Origin: an uncultured Lentisphaerota bacterium
GTDB taxonomy: Bacteria; Verrucomicrobiota; Lentisphaeria; Oligosphaerales; CAITYL01
Reading direction: 5' to 3'
DNA length: 64,000 nucleotides
Assembly (NCBI GenBank): GCA_903921725.1
Contig: CAIXRA010000026.1
Coordinates: forward strand, 1 to 64,000
The position numbers and the translations under genes were made by a program. Positions 58,330-64,000 of this stretch are shown piece after piece; the first letter of the stretch is position 1; the number at the start of each line of letters is the position of its first letter. The notes under the pieces were generated by a model. The model saw only the letters and a list, made by a program, of their open reading frames with translations, made no database searches and was not told the DNA's origin.

Positions 58330-59676
58330 TTACGCCCGGATCACGGTTTCCTTCAGCGCTTCGCTGACGGTCGGGTGCGGGAAGACGATGCCGCGGACGT
58401 CGTCCGTGCGCAGTTCCAGCTCGACCATCGCCGCGGCCGACGCGATGAACTCGCCGCACTCGCCGCCAATCATGTGGACGCCCAGCACTTCGCCATGCTG
58501 CTTGCCGACCAGCACCTTGACCGTGCCCGCCTGCCCCTCGTTCTCCACCAGGAACCGTCCGGCGATCGCCATCGGCATCACCGACTTGCGGTACTCGATG
58601 CCGGCCTTCTGGAGCTGTTCCTCGGTCGCGCCGACCGTCGCCACTTCCGGATGCGTATAAACCACCGACGGAATCGCGTGGTAGCGCATCCGGTCGCTCT
58701 TGCCGAGCATGTTGTTGACCGCGACCATGCCCTCGCGCGTCGCGGCGTGCGCCAGCTGGCAGCGCCCGGTCACGTCACCACAGGCCCAGACGCCCGGCAC
58801 GTTCGTGCGGCAGGTATCGTCCGCCTTGATCCCGCGCCGGTCAGAGTCCACGCCCGCCTTCTCCAGACAAAGCCCCTGCATCACCGGCATGCGCCCGGTC
58901 GAGTTCAGCACCCAGGTACCGGTAACCGACTTCGCCTCGCCGGTTTCCGTGGTGAAGTGCACCGTCGCGCCGTCCACCTTCGTCACCTTGCAGGAGAGAT
59001 TGAACTCCACGCCGTTCTTCTTCAGCCCGGCCATCAGGCGCTTCGAGATTTCGGAGTCCACCACCGGCGCGATCACCGGCAGCATTTCGACCACCGTCAC
59101 CTTCGTGCCGAGCTCCGCAAAAAAGCAGGCGAACTCCAGTCCGATCACGCCGCCGCCGATGACGACCAGCGACTCCGGCACGTCTTCCAAGTCCAAAATT
59201 GAGGTCGAGTCCAGCACCTTGGCGGATTCCTTCAGCCCCGGGATCGGCGGCACGGCGGGCGTGGAGCCCGTCGCGATGAGAATGTTCTTCGCCTCCAGCG
59301 CCTTGCCGCCGACGTCGAGCGTGCGCGGCCCGGTGAATGCCGCCGTGCCCTGGATCACTTCGACCCCGGCCTTCTTCAGCATCGCGGCGATCCCCTTCTG
59401 CAGCGTCTCGACGACCTTGCGCTTGCGCGCCTGGACCGCCTTCAGATCAAGCGTCGCCTCGCCGCCGCCGGTGATGCCGTACAGCTTCGCGTCATGGCAC
59501 GCCGCCAGCGCCTTCGCGCTGCGCAGCAGCGTCTTGGTCGGGATGCAGCCGACGTTCAGGCAGGTGCCGCCCAGCGCCTTCTTCTCGACCAGCGCCACCT
59601 TCATCCCGTGCCCCGCCGCATGCGCCGCCGCCTCGTACCCGCCCGGACCCGCACCGATGACAATCAAGTCGTACAT
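58330..59676 (-). CDS. lpdA: Dihydrolipoyl dehydrogenase (E3)
   Basis: The 448-residue flavoprotein has the FAD site YDLIVIGAGPGGYEAAAHA, redox disulfide GGTCLNVGCIPTKTLL (Cys39, Cys44), NAD site LVVIGGGVIGLEFACFFAEL, FAD site VWACGDVTGRCQLAHAATRE, and the dimer-interface HP in FPHPTVSEAL. It reoxidises lipoyl groups of E2 with NAD. AAGGAATT precedes ATG 59676. It lies between E2 and E1 in the same operon. Confidence 0.97.
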   Translation of the reverse strand: MYDLIVIGAGPGGYEAAAHAAGHGMKVALVEKKALGGTCLNVGCIPTKTLLRSAKALAACHDAKLYGITGGGEATLDLKAVQARKRKVVETLQKGIAAMLKKAGVEVIQGTAAFTGPRTLDVGGKALEAKNILIATGSTPAVPPIPGLKESAKVLDSTSILDLEDVPESLVVIGGGVIGLEFACFFAELGTKVTVVEMLPVIAPVVDSEISKRLMAGLKKNGVEFNLSCKVTKVDGATVHFTTETGEAKSVTGTWVLNSTGRMPVMQGLCLEKAGVDSDRRGIKADDTCRTNVPGVWACGDVTGRCQLAHAATREGMVAVNNMLGKSDRMRYHAIPSVVYTHPEVATVGATEEQLQKAGIEYRKSVMPMAIAGRFLVENEGQAGTVKVLVGKQHGEVLGVHMIGGECGEFIASAAAMVELELRTDDVRGIVFPHPTVSEALKETVIRA

Positions 59677-59698
59677 GATTTCAATTCCTTATGTTTTG

Positions 59699-59805
59699 CC
59701 ACAGAGGGCACAGAGACCACAGAGAAAATGTTTTCCTTTGCGTCTTTGCGCCTTCTGTTCCATCCTGTTTCCCAACTCTGTGCTCTCTGTGCCCTCTGTG
59801 GCACA
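59699..59805. repeat. CACAGAGGG-type 9-bp inverted repeat between E3 and E2
   Basis: CCACAGAGGGCACAGAGACC then ACAGAG on the left (59700-59726) mirrors CTCTGTGCTCTCTGTGCCCT then CTGTGG on the right (59778-59803). Between them lies CTTTGCGTCTTTGCGCCTTC. It fills the 134-base gap. Confidence 0.85.
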
Positions 59806-59810
59806 CCTTC

Positions 59811-61175
59811 TTACTTCACCATGCAGACCAGGTCGAAGTTTTCGATCGTTTCCTTCAGCGTTTTCAGGAACTTCGCGCCGGGGGCTCCGTCCACCACGCG
59901 ATGGTCGAGCGTCAGCGAGAAGCCGATGTGGTCGGCAAACACGACTTCGCCGTTCCTGCGCACCGGCTTCAGCTCCAGCCCGCACGCGCCCAGGATGCCG
60001 ACCTGCGGCGCGTTGATCACCGGGGTGAACGAGGTGATGCCGAACACGCCGAGGTTCGAGACCGTGAACGTCCCGCCCGCCAGGTCGTCCGGTGAAATCC
60101 TGCCCGCCTGCGCGGCGGCGGAAAGATCCTTTGCGGCCTTCGCAAGCCCCTCGATCGTCAGCGCCTGCGCGTTGCGGATTACCGGCACCATCAGCCCCTT
60201 CGGCGTGTCGCAGGCGAACCCGAGATTCACCGCGCACCGCTGGAACACCTTGCCGCCGATGAACTCCGCGTTGATCTCCGGATGCTTCTCCAGCGCGCGG
60301 ATGACGGCGAAATTCACCATGTCGTTGATGCTGACGTCCGGCAGGCCGAGCTTCGCGCCGTTGTCCTTGATGCGCTTGCGGATTGAAAGCATGGACGTCG
60401 CGTCCGCCGAAAGGTTCAGCGTGTACTGCGCCAGCGTCTGCAACGACTCGACCAGCCGCCCGGCGATGAGCTTGCGGATGTTGCTCTGCGGCACGCCCTC
60501 TTCCCCTGGGAGCGCCGGTGCCCCCACCGGCGTCCGTGCAGCCGTTCCCATATCGCTTCCCAGCACCAGCCCATTCACACCCGAGCCCTGCGCCGGTGCG
60601 CCCATGCCCGCCGCCAGTTTCGCCGCCGCCACGGGGGACAGGCGTGCGCCAGACTCGAACAGCGCCTTCACGTCCTTCTCGATGATGCGCCCTTCCGCGC
60701 CGCTGCCCTGCATGCCGGCCGGGATCGCCACCGGATGCTCCGCCACATATTTCCGGGCGCGGGGGCTGAGGTGCGCGGACTCCGCACCTGTAGCAACCAG
60801 AGCCGAGCGCAACTCGGCGATTCCAAGAGCCGCCGGCTTTGCGGTTTCCGCAATCTTCGGTTCTTCCGTTTTTCCGTCTTTCCGTTCTTCTATCGCCGCA
60901 CCGGCGCCGGACGGCCGCAGCGCGGACACATCCTCGCCCGGCTTGCCGATGATTGCGATCACGCTTTGCACCGGCACCAGTTCGCCCTCTTGCGCAAAGA
61001 CTTCGAGCAGCGTGCCGCTCTCCGAGGCCTCGACGGTAAAGGTCGCCTTGTCGGTCTCGATGTCCACGAGCCCCTCGCCGACCGCGACCGCCTCGCCCGG
61101 CTTTTTCAGCCACTTGGCCAGCAGGCACTCCTCGACGGTGTTTCCCTGTTTCGGCATCAGGATTGTCGTCGCCAT
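59811..61175 (-). CDS. 2-oxoacid dehydrogenase E2 (dihydrolipoyl acyltransferase)
   Basis: The 454-residue protein has a lipoyl domain (1-76) with the target lysine K43 in DIETDKATF, a peripheral subunit-binding domain (about 135-170, LSPRARKYVAEHP), and a trimer-forming acyltransferase core (about 215-454) ending with the catalytic DHRVVDG (His425, Asp429). It transfers the acyl group to CoA and forms the core of the complex. The linker between lipoyl and binding domains contains IEERKDGKTEEPKIAETAK (95-113), encoded by a repeat element. GGAGGAAC precedes ATG 61175. It is the first gene of the E2-E3-E1 group; the DeoR gene is upstream in the same direction. Confidence 0.95.
   Translation of the reverse strand: MATTILMPKQGNTVEECLLAKWLKKPGEAVAVGEGLVDIETDKATFTVEASESGTLLEVFAQEGELVPVQSVIAIIGKPGEDVSALRPSGAGAAIEERKDGKTEEPKIAETAKPAALGIAELRSALVATGAESAHLSPRARKYVAEHPVAIPAGMQGSGAEGRIIEKDVKALFESGARLSPVAAAKLAAGMGAPAQGSGVNGLVLGSDMGTAARTPVGAPALPGEEGVPQSNIRKLIAGRLVESLQTLAQYTLNLSADATSMLSIRKRIKDNGAKLGLPDVSINDMVNFAVIRALEKHPEINAEFIGGKVFQRCAVNLGFACDTPKGLMVPVIRNAQALTIEGLAKAAKDLSAAAQAGRISPDDLAGGTFTVSNLGVFGITSFTPVINAPQVGILGACGLELKPVRRNGEVVFADHIGFSLTLDHRVVDGAPGAKFLKTLKETIENFDLVCMVK
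60837..60893. repeat. TTCCGTTTTTCCGTC-type repeat inside the E2 gene
   Basis: TTCTTCCGTTTTTCCGTCTT then TCCGTTCTTC is the same 8-bp-period motif found between genes at 42930-43015 and, reversed, at 34660-34690. Here it encodes residues 95-113 of E2, in the flexible linker. Confidence 0.6.
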
Positions 61176-61208
61176 GGCTTGTTCCTCCAGTGGGTTTCCA
61201 AAATCTTT

Positions 61209-61273
61209 TCGATAACCATCGATATCCGTCGAGGGCCATCGGTGGTTATCGATGGCTATCGACGGTTATCGAC
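61209..61273. repeat. 10-bp palindromic array, copy 4, between E2 and DeoR genes
   Basis: Units CGATAACCAT, CGATATCCGT, CGAGGGCCAT, CGGTGGTTAT, CGATGGCTAT, CGACGGTTAT repeat every ten bases and form an imperfect palindrome ending with TCGACA. It occupies most of the 109-base gap before E2 and leaves little other space for a promoter of E2. Confidence 0.88.
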
Positions 61274-61284
61274 AATTTCTTCCA

Positions 61285-62061
61285 TCACGCCGTCAACACT
61301 TCCACCCCGCGCTGCTCCAGCTCCTTCCGGAAGCCCGGCTCCAGCGCGTCGGTGACCAGCACATCAATCTCCTCCACGCCGCCGCTGCGCGCGAATGACG
61401 GACGCCCCAGCTTCGAACCGTCGGCCAGCAGGATCACTTGGTTCGCCCGGCGCATGACCTGCTCCTTGGTGAACGCCTCGCCCGGGTCGGTCGTGGTCAT
61501 CCCGTCGTCCAGCGTGAAGCCGATGGTGCCCATGAACGCCTTGTCCACGCGCACGCTCTGGATCACCGACGCCGTCAGCGGCCCGACCAACGTCCGGCTC
61601 AGCGCGCGGAATTCGCCGCCGACCAGGATCAGCCGGTGCGGCATCGTCATCAGCGCCGAGGCCGCCATCAGCGAGTTCGTCACAATCGTCAAATCCTTGC
61701 GCGCGTCCAGCAGGCGCGCCAGCATCAGCAGCGTGCTGCCGCCGTCGAGGTAGATCACGTCGTGATCCTCAATCAACGCCAGTGCGCGCTCCGCAATCCG
61801 CCGCTTCGCCTCCGGGTTCCGCGATTCCTTGTCCTGGAACAGCGGCTCCTCGCGCTCCGGAACGCGCAACGCCGCGCCGCCGCGCACGCGTTGCAACAGC
61901 TTGCGCTCGTGCATGCCCTGGAGGTCGCGCCGCACCGTCGCCTCGGAGACTCCGAGCTCCTCCGCCAGCCGCCCCACGGGCAGCACGCCGCCGCGCAGCA
62001 GCTCCACGATCCGCTGCTCGCGTTCCGCCGTCATCAAACGATGGTCCGTCCCGTTCGTCAT
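61285..62061 (-). CDS. DeoR-family transcriptional regulator
   Basis: The 258-residue regulator has the DeoR helix-turn-helix (RLAEELGVSEATVRRDLQGM, then HERKLLQRVRGGA) and the C-terminal sugar-phosphate sensor domain with VIYLDGGSTLLMLARLL and TDPGEAFTKEQVMRRANQVI, VTDALEPGF. Such proteins usually repress sugar-use genes until a phosphorylated sugar binds. The E2-E3-E1 genes downstream and the sugar porter next to it (62398, same direction) are candidate targets, inferred from position. The start may be ATG 62061 or the later ATG 62034; the latter has GGGACGGA in front. Confidence 0.85.
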   Translation of the reverse strand: MTNGTDHRLMTAEREQRIVELLRGGVLPVGRLAEELGVSEATVRRDLQGMHERKLLQRVRGGAALRVPEREEPLFQDKESRNPEAKRRIAERALALIEDHDVIYLDGGSTLLMLARLLDARKDLTIVTNSLMAASALMTMPHRLILVGGEFRALSRTLVGPLTASVIQSVRVDKAFMGTIGFTLDDGMTTTDPGEAFTKEQVMRRANQVILLADGSKLGRPSFARSGGVEEIDVLVTDALEPGFRKELEQRGVEVLTA

Positions 62062-62173
62062 GCAGGTCAATATACGCCCGCATTGCGCACAATCAAACAA
62101 ATTCAATCATCTTTGAGCAAAAACAAGCATGAAAAAACCGGGCACTTTTCAATCTCAAAACGGCCCTGCCGCC

Positions 62174-62314
62174 GTTTGTAGTTCCGCCTTTAGGCGGTGC
62201 CGTTTCCCGAAAGCGCCACCGTTTGTAGTTCCGCCTTCAGGCGGCACCGTTTTGCGGGAGCGCCGCCTGCAGCGAGGCACGGCAAAGCAGCCGCCTAAAG
62301 GCGGAACTACAAAC
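62174..62314. repeat. TTTGTAGTTCCGCC repeats, two direct and one inverted
   Basis: GTTTGTAGTTCCGCCTTTAG then GCGG is at 62174-62197, a near copy is at 62221-62244, and the reverse complement CCGCCTAAAGGCGGAACTAC then AAAC is at 62291-62314. The core is identical to the 27-bp pair at 32035 and 32119. It lies in the gap between the DeoR gene and the sugar porter. Confidence 0.9.
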
Positions 62315-62326
62315 AAACGGGCCCCG

Positions 62327-62370
62327 GAGAAAACAGAACGGGCCGGGACGCATTGCTGCATTCCGGCCCG
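62327..62370 (-). terminator. Terminator after the sugar porter gene
   Basis: On the minus strand CGGGCCGGAATGC and GCGTCCCGGCCCG form a strong stem (62339-62370), followed by a T-rich stretch (62338-62327). It lies about 30-70 bases after the porter's stop at 62398. Confidence 0.6.
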
Positions 62371-62397
62371 CCGAGTTCATTGCGGAGTCCGCAATCT

Positions 62398-64000
62398 TCA
62401 GGCTTTCTTGTGCTTGCCCTCGAAGTGCTCTTCGATCTCCTCCAGCGTCTTGCCCTTGGTCTCGGGCAGGAAGAAGAAGGCGGTGATGAAGTAGATCACC
62501 GTGAAGCCGGCGAAGGCGAAGAATATCGTGCCGTAGCCGTACTTGCCGACGGTCGGCAGGAAGACGGCGGCAATGGTCGTGGAGACGGCTTGGTTGACCA
62601 GCAGGGCAATGGACATACCGTTGGAGCGGATGCGGGTCGGCATCAGTTCGGAGAGCGCCAGCCAGACACAGACGCCGGGCCCGATGGCGAAGAATGCGAT
62701 GAAGATGAAGATGAACACAGCCGTCAGCCAGCCATTGCTCGTACTCGGCACCGGCGTGACCAGCGCATTTTCAATCTTCAACGGCGCGCTTTTTGACTTC
62801 TCCAGGCTGGCAAACGGGTTTTTGAAGAACGCCTCGACCGCCGAGGAGGGCAGGCCGCCGTTTCGGCTGATCTCAATCGGCTTGGCCGCCACGTCGTCGG
62901 AACGCACGACATTGGTGGCCGAGGTGAAGTCGCCGCAGGAATAGATGATCGTCAAGGTGGCCGGCTGGCCGGCAATCGCAGCGCCGGCCGGGCCGCTGGC
63001 CGCCAGCATCTCGGCGGCCTTGACCTTGTCAAACGCGACTTTCACCACCTGATCCTTGACCGCCACCTTGGTACCGTCGGCCAAAATCTTCTCCGCATCC
63101 ACTTCCGTCACCATGGCCTGAACGGCCCCCTTGCAATCCACGCGCAGCTTTTCGGTCTTGTGGAAGATGGAAGCCACACAGATGAGGGAGACGATGATGC
63201 CGGCGCTGCCGAGGGAGAGCAGGAACTTGCGTCCCTTCCTGTCCACCAGCGCGATGGCACCCATGGTCATCAGGAAATTGACCACCGTGAGGATGACATA
63301 TCCCAGATGCGCGGCCTTGTCGCTAAGGCCGGCCTGGATCAGGATAGTGGCATTGTAGCCGATGATGGAGTTGATGCCGGTGGCCTGGTTGCAGGCAAGG
63401 ATGACGCAGGCCATGATGAACGGAATGACATACCTGCGGCTGAGGAGCGATTCCTTGATTTTTTCACCGGTGGAGGAGACTTTTGCCTTTTCCTCTGCAA
63501 CAATCTGCGCCATCTCCTTCAGCTCGGTGGCGGCCTGTTCCTCCGTGCGTGAGCGGAGCAACGCGGTCTTGGCGGCTTCCGCCTTCCCGCGGCGGAAGAG
63601 CCAGCGGGGGGACTCGGCGACCAAGAAGGCGCCGATCACAAACAGGATGCCCGGGGGCAGGGAAACCCAGAAGATGCTGCGCCAAGCCAGATCCTTGGCA
63701 TCAAACAGGACCTGCGCGGTGGAAGTGCCGGCCTTCACGGCATCGTCAATGCCGCCAAGCCAGACGCTGAACCCCATGCCGATGACCGCCGCGGCCACGA
63801 TGCCGAGGGTCAGCAGCCACTGGAAGATGCCGGTACCCTTGCCGCGGTCCGCCGCGCCCAGGCACTCCGCCAAGTACAGCGGCACCACGACGCCGATAAG
63901 GCCGGCGCTGATGCCCTGAAGCAGGCGCCCCATGACCAGCGGGCCGAAGCCGTGGGCCAGGGCGATCATCGGGATGCTGACCACAAACAGCAGGCCGCTG
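62398..64000 (-). CDS. MFS sugar porter with a large periplasmic insertion (5' end outside the window)
   Basis: At least 534 residues of a sugar porter (the start lies beyond 64000). Seen are LYLAECLGAADRGKGTGIFQ (the first-half R-x-G-R region), LVAESPRWLF and the family end FFLPETKGKTLEEIEEHF (PETKG signature). Between the ninth and tenth membrane segments about 140 residues are inserted (62734-63159), with a Lys/Asp-rich, soluble-looking sequence where ordinary sugar porters have a short loop. The orientation places it in the periplasm. The carrier probably imports a hexose or pentose with protons. The DeoR gene downstream may control it. Confidence 0.85.
   Translation of the reverse strand, partial: SGLLFVVSIPMIALAHGFGPLVMGRLLQGISAGLIGVVVPLYLAECLGAADRGKGTGIFQWLLTLGIVAAAVIGMGFSVWLGGIDDAVKAGTSTAQVLFDAKDLAWRSIFWVSLPPGILFVIGAFLVAESPRWLFRRGKAEAAKTALLRSRTEEQAATELKEMAQIVAEEKAKVSSTGEKIKESLLSRRYVIPFIMACVILACNQATGINSIIGYNATILIQAGLSDKAAHLGYVILTVVNFLMTMGAIALVDRKGRKFLLSLGSAGIIVSLICVASIFHKTEKLRVDCKGAVQAMVTEVDAEKILADGTKVAVKDQVVKVAFDKVKAAEMLAASGPAGAAIAGQPATLTIIYSCGDFTSATNVVRSDDVAAKPIEISRNGGLPSSAVEAFFKNPFASLEKSKSAPLKIENALVTPVPSTSNGWLTAVFIFIFIAFFAIGPGVCVWLALSELMPTRIRSNGMSIALLVNQAVSTTIAAVFLPTVGKYGYGTIFFAFAGFTVIYFITAFFFLPETKGKTLEEIEEHFEGKHKKA

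Overview
The window comes from a GC-rich bacterium (coding DNA mostly about 62-68% GC by eye, with strong G/C at third codon positions). Gene content and intergenic repeats suggest the PVC group, perhaps Lentisphaerota, Kiritimatiellota or Verrucomicrobiota; this is inferred from style, as there is no rRNA gene to fix it. I see no rRNA or tRNA genes, no CRISPR array, no transposase and no phage gene. About 50 protein genes are supported, along with three gene remnants or pseudogenes or edge fragments and an unusually dense set of short intergenic repeats.

Layout: 0-2 kb holds the end of a membrane protein and a HEAT-repeat protein. 2-10.3 kb is an envelope-sugar block: tRNA thiolation enzyme TtcA, two large multi-pass membrane proteins (one GT-C-like), a GT2 polyprenyl-phosphate sugar transferase, a pseudopilin-like protein and a GT9 heptosyltransferase-like protein. 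10.4-19.3 kb has a small conserved-looking protein, a PIG-L deacetylase, a ROK-like sugar kinase, MprF, rhamnulokinase and a UDP-glucuronate-type epimerase. 19.8-25.6 kb is a DNA-repair block (recA, cinA, uvrA). 25.6-27.8 kb is the strangest region: a four-helix-bundle/zinc-ribbon gene between two palindromic 10-bp arrays, with a third array nearby. 28-33.2 kb has pilT, two coiled-coil membrane proteins, rplU, and a DUF47-Pit phosphate uptake pair. 33.7-37.2 kb has small hypothetical genes and a decayed PDZ protease. 37.2-45.8 kb has a 2-oxoacid:ferredoxin oxidoreductase operon with a beta-gamma fusion, an OFA-type transporter, a GNAT enzyme, nadA and a large TPR exported protein. 46.4-49.1 kb has a sigma/anti-sigma/periplasmic protein locus and ruvC. 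50.7-55.6 kb has a secreted GH101 and a GH43 enzyme facing each other. 55.7-64 kb has a 2-oxoacid dehydrogenase complex (E1 alpha-beta fusion, E3, E2), a DeoR regulator and a sugar porter cut by the right edge.

How it fits together: the organism exports carbohydrate-active enzymes able to attack mucin-type O-glycans and galactans, imports sugars, phosphorylates rhamnulose and possibly amino sugars, and oxidises 2-oxoacids by both ferredoxin-dependent and NAD-dependent routes. The outstanding feature is DNA architecture. At least nine families of intergenic elements made of 8-10 bp units or short palindromes occur. Several are imperfect inverted repeats. Two families bracket single genes, each of the three E2-E3-E1 operon junctions carries a different family, and three elements appear to have been absorbed in frame into protein-coding sequence (the UvrA tail, the E2 linker, and an unknown protein at 27.1 kb).
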